Virus record (IMG/VR): IMGVR_UViG_3300025728_000371
Coordinates: 1-64,000 of that record
Origin: a virus
Strand: one strand, 5' to 3'
DNA length: 64,000 bases
In this document: positions 33,852 through 41,030 of the stretch, piece after piece
How positions within the stretch are numbered: position 1 is the first letter of the stretch
Layout of the letters: the number at the start of each line of letters is the position of its first letter
Translations under genes and position numbers: made by a program
Notes under the pieces: generated by a model
The model's input: only the letters and a program-made list of their open reading frames with translations
The model's database searches: none
What the model was told of the DNA's origin: nothing

Positions 33852-34447
33852 GAACGCCGGAACAATACCGGGCGCAGTTAAATGCGCTGCTCCCCCTCGG
33901 CCCTGCCTGGGATCCTGACCTGGTGCCGGAGATCGGGCAGGTCCTCACGGGGCTGTCGCAGGAACTCGCTCGGGTCGATGCCCGGGCCTTCGATCTGCTC
34001 AATGAGATGGATCTGGGCGGCGTGACCGAACTGGTTCCTGATTGGGAGCGGGTGATGAATCTGCCTGATCCGTGTGTCGGGCTCGAACCGGTCTTCGAGG
34101 ATCGGCGACTGGCTGTTCGTGAGCGCCTGGTAGCAACGGGTGGGCAGAGCCGGGCCTACTTCATCGATATCGCGATCCGACAGGGATACCCCCAGGCAAG
34201 CATCACAGAGCACCGGGCGCCTCGGTTCGGGCGCATGCGCTTCGGTGCAGCGCGGTTCGGCACCTGGAATGCGCAATTCATGTGGACACTTCACACGGGC
34301 CCGCGGCGACGCTTGGGACGGCGCTTCGGTGCGAGCTACTGGGGTGAGCGTTTCGGGGTGAACCCGAGCAGTGCGCTGGAGTGCGTCATCCGGCGCAGCT
34401 CGCCTGCTCACACACTTGAATTTATCAACTACGGGGAGAGTGAGTAA
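33839..34447 (+). CDS. Baseplate/tail protein gp48-like (DUF2313, YmfQ)
   Basis: This 202-residue protein has RTPEQYRAQLNALLPLGPAWDPD and LVPDWERVMNLPDP typical of DUF2313, which links the baseplate to the fibres. The repeated RFGxxRFGT segments near 125-140 also occur in the tailocin copy at 61695-62294. It overlaps the gp47 end by 13 nt. Confidence 0.88.
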   Translation: MAGLRTPEQYRAQLNALLPLGPAWDPDLVPEIGQVLTGLSQELARVDARAFDLLNEMDLGGVTELVPDWERVMNLPDPCVGLEPVFEDRRLAVRERLVATGGQSRAYFIDIAIRQGYPQASITEHRAPRFGRMRFGAARFGTWNAQFMWTLHTGPRRRLGRRFGASYWGERFGVNPSSALECVIRRSSPAHTLEFINYGESE

Positions 34448-35958
34448 TGGATTTTCCGAAGAGTGTGCCGAATGTTGGTTTGGACGGCGGAAAGTTTGTT
34501 GATGAGAATACTGTGACCGGGACACCTGGATCGTTAATTCCGGCGCAGTGGGGGAATGCGGTCACTACCGAAATCCTCGGTGTTATTCAAGAGTCTGGCG
34601 CTACGCCAGACGAGTCGAATAACTTGCAGTTGGTTGCAGCAGTTAAGCAAATTGCAGCTCAGTCAAAGCCAGGCGCTGCCACGCAAGGCGTTGCCGGTGT
34701 TATTAAGTTGGCAACAAGCTCTGATGTAACGGAAGGAACTGATGACTCGAAAGCTGTAACCCCGTTGAGACTGTTTCAGCGATTGAGTGGATACTTTGTT
34801 CAAGCCACTGAAACAGTTCTTGGGTTGGTGAAAATTGCAACGCAGGTTCTGACAAACGCTGGTGTTGATGACAAGACCAGCGTTACACCGAAGAAATTGG
34901 CAGTGGCTGTTCAGGGGCAGGCGTTTACTGCATTCACAACAGCAGGATCTGCCCCAGCTTTCACGTTGGAAGTGACACCGGCGGTAACCGCATATGCGCC
35001 GAATCAGCGGTTTCAAGTTGCCTTTCATGCGTCGGGTGGCGCAAATCCTACGCTTAATATTTCCGGCGTTGGTCCGAAGTCTCTGAAGCAATATGATTCG
35101 ACCGCGACAAAAGTTTCTGCCTTTGTTGTGAATGGTCAGATTTCTGATGTTGTTTATGATGGAACTGATTTATTAGTTGTCGACTCGCTTCCGCCTCAAG
35201 TCAATAATTTGGTTGGCACGCAGGGGGCGTTTAAAAATCTCACGGTTTCCGCGACCGGGACAAGTTCTGTAGTTTCGATTACAGTCGACGAGATCGTTTT
35301 GGAGAATGCGGCTGGTTCATACCAGACTGTGCGCAGTGTTGCGGTTAACCCGAACATATCGGCGAGCGGCATCAGCGGGCTCGATGTCGGTACTGTAGCG
35401 GCGTCAACCTGGTATTCAGTTTGGGTCGTCTGGAGCAGCACGAACGGCGCAGCTGGACTCCTTTCTCTGAGAGCGACAGATCCGACCCTTCCTGGAGGAT
35501 GGACGCATAAAGCGCGGGTGAGTTGGGTTAGGACAGATTCGTCTGGAAGGCCGCTTAACTTCATTCAAGTTGGGCGTCGTGCTCAATACCGAGTTGGCAG
35601 TGGTACAAATCTTACTGTGTTGCCTGTGATTTCTAATGCAGTGGCTCCTGTGTCTTTGTGGACACCACTTGCGGTTGCCGCATTTGTTCCGCCCACAGCA
35701 GGCGCTATTGACGTCGGTGTGATATCTCAGTCCGCTGCGTCGCAACTTGCCTGGGCATATGTTGTGCCGAACAACTCGTATTCAACTACGCCTTCCGCAA
35801 CATCTCCTGTTGCGATCGGTTCTGGATCTTACAACTCGTCTCTTACTGCTACGCGGACGCTGATGACGCTTGAAAGCACCAACATCTATTGGGGCACCCT
35901 GACATCGAGTGGCGGCAGCATGGGTGTGTATTGTGCAGGCTGGGAAGACAATCTATGA
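34447..35958 (+). CDS. Prophage tail fibre protein
   Basis: This is a 503-residue receptor-binding fibre. The N-terminal ~45 residues ([40 protein letters not shown]) match the tailocin fibre at 62308 and attach it to the baseplate. Next are repeats of the [29 protein letters not shown] type (residues ~77-155), then a beta-rich C-terminal domain. The C-terminal ~200 residues also resemble those of the tailocin fibre. The gene is richer in A+T than the baseplate genes. Confidence 0.9.
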   Translation: MDFPKSVPNVGLDGGKFVDENTVTGTPGSLIPAQWGNAVTTEILGVIQESGATPDESNNLQLVAAVKQIAAQSKPGAATQGVAGVIKLATSSDVTEGTDDSKAVTPLRLFQRLSGYFVQATETVLGLVKIATQVLTNAGVDDKTSVTPKKLAVAVQGQAFTAFTTAGSAPAFTLEVTPAVTAYAPNQRFQVAFHASGGANPTLNISGVGPKSLKQYDSTATKVSAFVVNGQISDVVYDGTDLLVVDSLPPQVNNLVGTQGAFKNLTVSATGTSSVVSITVDEIVLENAAGSYQTVRSVAVNPNISASGISGLDVGTVAASTWYSVWVVWSSTNGAAGLLSLRATDPTLPGGWTHKARVSWVRTDSSGRPLNFIQVGRRAQYRVGSGTNLTVLPVISNAVAPVSLWTPLAVAAFVPPTAGAIDVGVISQSAASQLAWAYVVPNNSYSTTPSATSPVAIGSGSYNSSLTATRTLMTLESTNIYWGTLTSSGGSMGVYCAGWEDNL

Positions 35959-36320
35959 GCTATGCAGTGAAGAGTGATATGACAAGTTTCCGTGCAGTGA
36001 TTGGGCCGGATAAGAGGTCGGAGGAATTTCCGGACGGGTTGACCGATGACGAGATTTACTCGTTAGAGGTTCCTGTCCTTGTTCCGCCATCCCCAACCGC
36101 TGAGGAAGTTCTTGCTTTGGCAAATGCGCAACGCGATCTGTTACTTGGTGAGGCATCGTTGCGCATCGCTCCGTTACAGGATGCCGTCGACTTGGGAGAG
36201 GCGACCGATGATGAGGCGGCGAGCCTGAAAGCTTGGAAACAGTACCGCGTTGCCGTGAACCGAGTTCATTTGCAGCCTGGGTGGCCTGATGCCCCGGCTT
36301 GGCCTGGCGTTCCGACCTGA
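35955..36320 (+). CDS. Tail fibre assembly chaperone
   Basis: This is a 121-residue protein starting at MSYAVKSDM, overlapping the fibre stop. Family pattern: N-terminal short beta region, proline-rich middle, then [50 protein letters not shown]. It folds or trimerises the fibre tip. Confidence 0.9.
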   Translation: MSYAVKSDMTSFRAVIGPDKRSEEFPDGLTDDEIYSLEVPVLVPPSPTAEEVLALANAQRDLLLGEASLRIAPLQDAVDLGEATDDEAASLKAWKQYRVAVNRVHLQPGWPDAPAWPGVPT

Positions 36321-36338
36321 TCACCGTAGATCAAACCG

Positions 36339-36361
36339 ACCGCCACTTGGCGGTATTTTTT
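36339..36361 (+). terminator. Intrinsic terminator before the endolysin gene
   Basis: ACCGCC-ACTT-GGCGGT is followed by ATTTTTT, 15 nt before the endolysin start. Confidence 0.75.
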
Positions 36362-36375
36362 GCCTGGAGGAAAAC

Positions 36376-36924
36376 ATGCCCATCAACCAGCAGCAACTGC
36401 TGAATATTCTCCCGAACGCCGGCACCAAAGCCGGCGTTTTTGTTCCTGCTCTCAACACCGCGATGGGCAAATACGGCATCGTTGGCCGCCTGCGGGTTGC
36501 GGCGTTCATCGCCCAGGTCGGGCATGAGTCAGGACAGCTCCGCTACATGCGGGAAATCTGGGGGCCGACGCCGACCCAGGTCGGCTACGAAGGCCGGAAG
36601 GATCTGGGCAACACCCAGCCAGGCGACGGCTCGAAATACCGGGGCCGCGGACCGATCCAGATCACTGGTCGTGCCAATTATGCCGTGTGCGGTGAAGCCC
36701 TGGGGCTGGACCTTATCAATCAGCCTGAACTGCTCGAACAGCCTGGCCCTGCATGCATGTCTGCCGCCTGGTGGTGGGCGACCCACGGGCTGAACACGCT
36801 GGCCGACGCCGGCAACAACGCCGATATCGGCAGCATCATCAACACCGGTCGGCCAGGGCGAACCCCGAATGGAGCTGCTGAACGCAAGAATCTATATCTC
36901 AAGGCGTTGGAGGTGCTGGTATGA
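36376..36924 (+). CDS. Endolysin, glycoside hydrolase family 19 type
   Basis: This 182-residue lysozyme/chitinase-fold muralytic enzyme has the catalytic glutamate in FIAQVGHESGQLRYMREIW (residues ~45-64), followed by YRGRGPIQITGRANYAVCG near 92-110 and TGRPGRTPNGAAERKNLY at the end. GGAGG precedes the ATG. No signal peptide is present, so it needs the holin for release. Confidence 0.92.
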   Translation: MPINQQQLLNILPNAGTKAGVFVPALNTAMGKYGIVGRLRVAAFIAQVGHESGQLRYMREIWGPTPTQVGYEGRKDLGNTQPGDGSKYRGRGPIQITGRANYAVCGEALGLDLINQPELLEQPGPACMSAAWWWATHGLNTLADAGNNADIGSIINTGRPGRTPNGAAERKNLYLKALEVLV

Positions 36925-37454
36925 GCCCTACAGTCTGGAAGCTTGCGAGCATCGGTTTCGCCCTGTTGCTCTTGATAGGGCTGGGTGCTGCGGGGGCGTG
37001 GGTGGTTCAAGGCTGGCGCTACGGGCAACAGCTCGCCAGCCAGGCCGGCCTGCACCAGCAGGATCTGGCTGAAATCAGCATGGCCTCCGCCGCCCAGCAG
37101 CGTGCCGAGCAGGATAAACGGGTGGCGCTTGAGCAGCGCCTAGCCGCCTCCGATAAATCACATCAGCAGGAGTTGACGAATGTTCAGAATGATCAGGCTC
37201 GCCTGCGCGATCGCCTTGCTACCGCTGATCTACGGCTGTCAGTCCTCGTTGCCCAGGACGCTGCCGGTGGCAGCGCCGACGTGCACGCCTCCGCCACCGC
37301 CGGCGGCCTGGTTCATGGAGCCACGCGCGCCAGAATTGACCCGGCGGCTGCTCAACGAATTGTCGCCGTCAGCGACGACGGCGACCGGGCAATAATCGCG
37401 CTGAGCGCCTGCCAAGCCTATGCCAGGCAGGTGTCGGGTCAGGGCGGCCCCTAG
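36921..37454 (+). CDS. Rz-like inner-membrane spanin
   Basis: This 177-residue protein has an N-terminal membrane anchor (residues 9-30) and a long helical, Gln/Ala-rich periplasmic region (about 45-110) typical of Rz. It pairs with the Rz1 lipoprotein encoded inside it to fuse the two membranes at lysis. It overlaps the endolysin stop by 4 nt. Confidence 0.88.
   Translation: MSPTVWKLASIGFALLLLIGLGAAGAWVVQGWRYGQQLASQAGLHQQDLAEISMASAAQQRAEQDKRVALEQRLAASDKSHQQELTNVQNDQARLRDRLATADLRLSVLVAQDAAGGSADVHASATAGGLVHGATRARIDPAAAQRIVAVSDDGDRAIIALSACQAYARQVSGQGGP
37180..37395 (+). CDS. Rz1-like outer-membrane spanin lipoprotein, embedded in Rz
   Basis: This is a 71-residue lipoprotein in another frame, wholly inside the Rz gene. 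The signal sequence ends at a lipobox (LIYG-C, Cys20) and a proline-rich mature part follows (CTPPPPPAAW). CAGGAG lies upstream of the ATG. The nested arrangement is the classical Rz/Rz1 one. Confidence 0.88.
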   Translation: MFRMIRLACAIALLPLIYGCQSSLPRTLPVAAPTCTPPPPPAAWFMEPRAPELTRRLLNELSPSATTATGQ

Positions 37455-37518
37455 GTAGTTGTGCTCCCGTTGGATATTCGGGATTATGGCCTTTTGCTGT
37501 CAACCAAAGGGAATTGCT

Positions 37519-37836
37519 ATGAAATTGCTGTTGGCTGTCTTCGCTGTGCTTGCCGCTGGTGCATCGTCTTCTGTCCTGGCCCAGGACTATCCCCTCAAGA
37601 CCCTTCAGCCTCAATCGATCATCTGTTTCAGCTATGGGGACTGGAAGGAAATGGTCTCGGCGTCCATCGACAATGATGCGGCGGCGGCCAGCCGCCTGGT
37701 GCAGTCCGGTGCGTGCCGGGTGGTACCTGGTGCAACGAAGGTTGCCTACCTGGACAAGGCCGCCGGCAACCTCGGCGGCCTGATTCAAATGCCCAGCGGA
37801 AAGGCGGCGTACACGTCGGACAAGTTCCTGAAGTAA
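37519..37836 (+). CDS. Prophage-end periplasmic protein of unknown function (moron candidate)
   Basis: This is a 105-residue protein starting at MKLLLAVFAVLAAGASSSVLAQ, a clear signal peptide cut near residue 22. The mature part has two cysteines (CFSYGDWKEM and SGACRVVPG) that may form a disulphide. AAAGGGA precedes the ATG. It lies alone after the lysis genes at the right prophage end. No family was recognised; superinfection exclusion or host modification is possible but unproven. Confidence 0.75.
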   Translation: MKLLLAVFAVLAAGASSSVLAQDYPLKTLQPQSIICFSYGDWKEMVSASIDNDAAAASRLVQSGACRVVPGATKVAYLDKAAGNLGGLIQMPSGKAAYTSDKFLK

Positions 37837-37922
37837 GGGCGGATGCTTGGGGCAAAAATGGGGCATTTCGGGCGCCAGACTATGCCAATCAATGCCAAGT
37901 AGCTTGCCTGTCGCAGTTATCG

Positions 37923-37966
37923 AAAAAGCCCTACACCCCCTGTATTACGGGGGTGTAGGGCTTTTT
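37923..37966. terminator. Strong bidirectional intrinsic terminator at the right prophage end
   Basis: An 18-bp perfect stem (arms 37923-37940 and 37949-37966) around an 8-nt loop has A5 and T5 at the outer ends. It separates prophage transcripts from the att region. The rest of 37837-38207 holds the 37850-37872 repeat, attR and the prtR upstream region. Confidence 0.88.
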
Positions 37967-37973
37967 CTCGTTA

Positions 37974-38027
37974 CTACTCAAACACAATCGGGGTGTGCGA
38001 GGACAGATCGGAGATTGGCTTATTCAT
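37974..38027 (-). pseudogene. Truncated native mutS 5' end displaced by integration
   Basis: On the minus strand, ATG at 38027 reads [17 protein letters not shown] and stops. Thirteen residues match the start of MutS ([13 protein letters not shown], one change), and the rest is phage sequence. The upstream leader GCCTATCCCACTG also matches that before the present mutS start. This is what is left of the original gene start. Confidence 0.8.
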
Positions 38028-38041
38028 CAGTGGGATAGGCG
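37987..38041. repeat. attR: right copy of the mutS 5'-end duplication
   Basis: This is the direct-repeat partner of 2540-2594, with identical blocks 37987-38003 and 38018-38034. Similarity goes on into the old mutS leader (GGGGGCAAAATGGGGG near 38060). Confidence 0.75.
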
Positions 38042-38166
38042 ATAGCTTGAAAAGGGTGGGGGCAAAATGGGGGTTATTTGCCTGGCAATGGGCGCAAGGT
38101 TAACACGGGCGGTCCGGCTCCGTAGACATGGCCTTTTGCTGTTGCTGTAATGGATATGCACTAAAT

Positions 38167-38187
38167 ATGCAAATTAGCATTTGCCAT
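38167..38187 (+). promoter_or_regulatory. Operator-like sites upstream of prtR
   Basis: ATGCAAATTAGCAT (38167-38180) fits the ATGCA-N4-TGCAT operator pattern of the tailocin promoter with one change, suggesting PrtR autoregulation. Overlapping it, TTAGCATTTGCCAT (38174-38187) fits the prophage repressor operator TTAGC-N4-GCTAT with one change. Confidence 0.45.
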
Positions 38188-38207
38188 TCAGCCAAAGCCC
38201 CATCAAT

Positions 38208-38951
38208 ATGCGCATTATGCAAATACGCAACGTTTCTACCGTCCTCCGAGCACTGCTCGACCGCCACGGGATCTCCCCCACGGAGCTTCACCGGCGCACC
38301 GGCGTGCCCCAATCCACCTTGTCGCGGATACTCAGCGGGAAGATCGTCGACCCTTCGGACAAACACATCTCGAAGATCGCCGAGTATTTCCAGGTCAGTA
38401 CCGACCAGCTGCGCGGCCGTGCCGATATCGGTGCCGCCCGTGACCAGGAACAGGGCCCGCTGCACTCTGAACTCAAGGATATAAGCCTGTGGGACGACGA
38501 CACCCCCGTCAATGACGACGAGGTGTCCGTGCCCTTTCTTCGCGAGGTTGAATTGGCTGCTGGATCAGGAAGATTCGTCATCGAGGAAAGCGAGAAGGCC
38601 AGCCTGCGCTTCGGCAAGCGCAGCCTGCGTCACAACGGCGTGCAGTTCGACCAGGCCAAGTGCGTGACAGTGCGTGGCAACAGCATGTTGCCGGTGCTGC
38701 GTGATGGCGCCACGGTCGGGGTCAACGCCGGCAAGAGTGCCATTGGCGACATCGTCGATGGCGATCTCTACGCGATCAACCATAACGGCCAACTGCGGGT
38801 GAAGCAGCTCTATCGTCTGCCGACCGGTATTCGCCTGCGCAGCTTCAATCGCGACGAGCACCCGGATGAAGACTACAGCTTCCAGGAAATCCAGGAAGAG
38901 CAGATCACCATCCTCGGCCACGTCTTCTGGTGGGGCATGTACGCCCGTTAA
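38208..38951 (+). CDS. prtR: PrtR-type tailocin repressor (S24 family)
   Basis: This 247-residue repressor keeps tailocin genes off until RecA triggers self-cleavage. It has a helix-turn-helix (ISPTELHRRTGVPQSTLSRILSG, about 19-41), the Ala-Gly cleavage site in VELAAGSGRF and an intact S24 dyad (Ser in VRGNSMLP, Lys in LRVKQLY). The start may also be ATG 38217 (MQIRN); neither has a strong ribosome site. It is transcribed in the same direction as the tailocin operon and ends at a strong terminator. Confidence 0.9.
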   Translation: MRIMQIRNVSTVLRALLDRHGISPTELHRRTGVPQSTLSRILSGKIVDPSDKHISKIAEYFQVSTDQLRGRADIGAARDQEQGPLHSELKDISLWDDDTPVNDDEVSVPFLREVELAAGSGRFVIEESEKASLRFGKRSLRHNGVQFDQAKCVTVRGNSMLPVLRDGATVGVNAGKSAIGDIVDGDLYAINHNGQLRVKQLYRLPTGIRLRSFNRDEHPDEDYSFQEIQEEQITILGHVFWWGMYAR

Positions 38952-38966
38952 CGCTCTCTGATTCGG

Positions 38967-38996
38967 AAAAAACCCACAGCGATGTGGGTTTTTTTT
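38967..38996 (+). terminator. Intrinsic terminator of prtR
   Basis: A 12-bp stem AAAAAACCCACA/TGTGGGTTTTTT closes a GCGA loop, and the T-run continues past the stem. Confidence 0.88.
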
Positions 38997-39037
38997 CGCC
39001 TGCAAAAAAGCCCCAGCCCTTGATCGGCGCGGCTTCC

Positions 39038-39110
39038 ATGCGCTTGTGCATTTTCCGCGCAAAAATAAATGCATTTGTGCATTGACTGTATATGCATACA
39101 TGCATATTCT
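39038..39110 (+). promoter_or_regulatory. Tailocin operon promoter with three PrtR-type operators
   Basis: TTGACT (39082-39087), 17 bp and TATTCT (39105-39110) form a strong sigma-70 promoter. The 14-bp inverted repeat ATGCA-N4-TGCAT occurs at 39069-39082 (touching -35) and 39092-39105 (in the spacer), and with one change at 39038-39051. A repressor bound here would block RNA polymerase directly, so PrtR could control the operon without PrtN. Confidence 0.8.
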
Positions 39111-39426
39111 TTGCTCCAAGCCGGCCGGAAAGGCCAGCCAAGGGCAGCGATGCCAGGGGGTGACCCCGAAGCTCTTTAGTCGTACCGCTTCAAAGAACAG
39201 GCAGCGATGAACCGGCCTTGACGGTTCAGAGGGTTGGCAACTGACCCGGGTGTGCAGCGTAAAGCACCGTGAACAGTTATCCGGCGGGCATGGACCGCGG
39301 TCGGAAGAACAATTTGAATCGATTCGTACCGCGCCAGTCGCGCCGAAGGATCGGGTGTCCGTTTCGCGTATCCCATGTTCGCCCCAAGGGCGTGCGGGGC
39401 CGGAACGGACGCCGGCATTACCAAAG

Positions 39427-39450
39427 AGCCTGGTATGAGCCGGGCTTTTT
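39427..39450 (+). terminator. Leader terminator 1
   Basis: AGCCTGG-TATGAG-CCGGGCT (one G-T pair) runs into TTTTT. Confidence 0.7.
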
Positions 39451-39517
39451 GGAATGCCCACCGAACATGGGCTTCGTCGAGAACCCCTTATCTTGAAAAA
39501 CAAGCCAAACCATCACC

Positions 39518-39539
39518 GGCCAATGAGTGGCCTTTTTTT
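39518..39539 (+). terminator. Leader terminator 2
   Basis: GGCCA-ATGAG-TGGCC is followed by seven T, 17 nt before the holin ATG. Confidence 0.75.
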
Positions 39540-39556
39540 ATTGCAGGAGGCGTGAC

Positions 39557-39904
39557 ATGACGAGCGAGCAACAAGCGTTGGCGGACATGCCTATCTGGCT
39601 GGTCATCGTGCTGGCCGTGATCGGCGGCGTATCCGGCGAAATGTGGCGCGCCGACAAGGAAGGCGCCCGCGGCTGGTCGCTGTTGCGGCGGCTGGTATTG
39701 CGCTCCGGGGCCTGCATGGTCTGTGGCGTGTCGACCATCATGCTGCTGTACGCCGCCGGACTGTCGATCTGGACCGCCGGCGCCTTCGGCTGCCTGACCG
39801 CGATGGCCGGGGCGGATGTCGCCATCGGTCTTTACGAGCGCTGGGCGGCCAGACGATTGGGGGTTGGCGAAGTGCCTCCTCCGGAGCCCGGGAACAGCCA
39901 GTGA
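39557..39904 (+). CDS. Tailocin holin
   Basis: This is a 115-residue membrane protein for tailocin release, first gene of the operon. It has hydrophobic segments near 11-28 and 47-86, and the GEMWRADKEGARGW loop is shared with the prophage holin at 15462-15806, to which it is closely similar throughout. GGAGG lies 8 nt upstream. Confidence 0.9.
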   Translation: MTSEQQALADMPIWLVIVLAVIGGVSGEMWRADKEGARGWSLLRRLVLRSGACMVCGVSTIMLLYAAGLSIWTAGAFGCLTAMAGADVAIGLYERWAARRLGVGEVPPPEPGNSQ

Positions 39905-39936
39905 GCGCATCGCCAGTTGAACAGGGAGGTCCACCG

Positions 39937-40122
39937 ATGTTGCAAGATTTTCGCTGCGGCAAATGCAATCGACTGCTGGCCCGCATCGGCGAGTTCAGCC
40001 AGATCCAGATCAAGTGCTCGCGGTGCGCGGCACTCAACCACATGAAGACCGAGCGTCTCCAACCATCGCCCCAGAGCGAATCGTCCAGCGCGCCAGTGCG
40101 CGCCTCATCCATTCGATCTTGA
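39937..40122 (+). CDS. Com-like zinc-ribbon regulator
   Basis: This is a 61-residue protein starting at MLQDFRCGKC, with GGGAGG upstream. The CGKC...CSRC pair and LLARIGEFSQIQIKCSRCAALN match Mu Com, a zinc-binding RNA-binding protein that activates mom translation. Here there is no mom gene, so its target is unknown. A GTG at 39901 would lengthen it by 12 residues. Confidence 0.8.
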   Translation: MLQDFRCGKCNRLLARIGEFSQIQIKCSRCAALNHMKTERLQPSPQSESSSAPVRASSIRS

Positions 40123-40132
40123 GGTCACTACC

Positions 40133-40888
40133 ATGACGTTCCATCAAAAACTGTTTGTTTTCGCGGCGATTGCCGCCAGCTCGCTGCTGGCCTCCATCAA
40201 CGCCCAGGCGGCGCAGATCCAGCAATGCGAAAACATGTCCCGGCCCATCGGCTACCTGACGGTCGAGGCCAATATTCTCTCCGGAAACTGCCCGACCCGT
40301 AAGGCCATTCGCTACCGTACTCCGGAGGAGAACCTGACTATCATCAAGCCACAGGAACTGCCGAGCCTGAGCGAACCGTGGGTGGTGATTTCCGCCAACG
40401 ACAGCCTGGGTGCGAATGCCAACTATCGTATCGCTGCGGCGCGAGATGGCATTGTCGCTTGCGCGATCCCCGGCACCTATCGTCCGGCGGGTTATTTCTC
40501 CCTGCCTGCCGGTCGTGTCGGCGGCTGCGGTAACAGCGGTGGTTCTGTGGACAATGCCCTGACCCACTACAAGATTGTGATCACCGATATCGTCAAGTCA
40601 GCAGGCACTCCCGCCTCGATCAAGGTCACGCTCAACCCGAAGAACCCTGAGCGCACCCTCAACTACGTGATCCGCGTCTCCGCCGACCTGAACGGCACCC
40701 GCACCACGGTGAGCAAACAAGGGCTGACCGGCTCGGGTTCGTACACCCTCAACAGCCTGGCGCCGTCGCTGGTGCCGCTGGCGCAGCAGAACGCCTACTT
40801 CACCTTTGAAACGGAAGTATTTGCCCTGGGCACTTCGCTGACCAAGTCGCTGAACATGGCCTATGGCCTGGAGTTGCTGGGGCAGTAA
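40133..40888 (+). CDS. Secreted protein of unknown function within the tailocin cluster
   Basis: This is a 251-residue protein with a signal peptide (cut after AQA near residue 25) and a beta-rich mature part containing CENM, GNCPTRK, VACAIPG and GGCGNS, so probably two disulphides. It is not a usual tailocin component and no domain was recognised. Codon use is like its neighbours. It may be co-expressed as an accessory toxin, immunity or cell-surface factor, but this is speculation. Confidence 0.75.
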   Translation: MTFHQKLFVFAAIAASSLLASINAQAAQIQQCENMSRPIGYLTVEANILSGNCPTRKAIRYRTPEENLTIIKPQELPSLSEPWVVISANDSLGANANYRIAAARDGIVACAIPGTYRPAGYFSLPAGRVGGCGNSGGSVDNALTHYKIVITDIVKSAGTPASIKVTLNPKNPERTLNYVIRVSADLNGTRTTVSKQGLTGSGSYTLNSLAPSLVPLAQQNAYFTFETEVFALGTSLTKSLNMAYGLELLGQ

Positions 40889-41030
40889 GCGGCGCCCGAC
40901 CTGGATGGTTTGCAGTGTCTGACCATTGGCCTTTACCAGCACTGGACGGCCGGGCGTATCGGCATCAATGCGTCCGGCCGTACGCAACTCTCAAATCGGA
41001 TCCACCGTGACTCTGCAACGGGAACCCCTC

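Larger units (their letters stand above)
2540..38003. mobile_element. Complete temperate prophage (HK97-type head, Mu/SfV-like contractile tail)
   Basis: The element runs from the duplicated mutS 5' end on the left to the second copy of that sequence on the right, about 35.4 kb. All expected modules are present: integrase and excisionase, repressor and Cro, primase-helicase, Q-like protein, holin, HNH nuclease, both terminase subunits, portal, protease, capsid, connectors, a full contractile tail, fibre, endolysin and Rz/Rz1. No structural gene is visibly broken, so it may be functional. The exact crossover point cannot be fixed from sequence because the two att copies are imperfect. Confidence 0.93.
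39111..39556 (+). ncRNA. Long tailocin leader with two tandem intrinsic terminators
   Basis: About 440 nt separate the promoter from the holin ATG. No convincing ORF with a ribosome site was seen. Two terminators lie in the leader, at 39427-39450 and 39518-39539. Any transcript reaching the tailocin genes must pass both, so an attenuation or antitermination mechanism is likely. GGAGG precedes the holin start. Confidence 0.6.
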
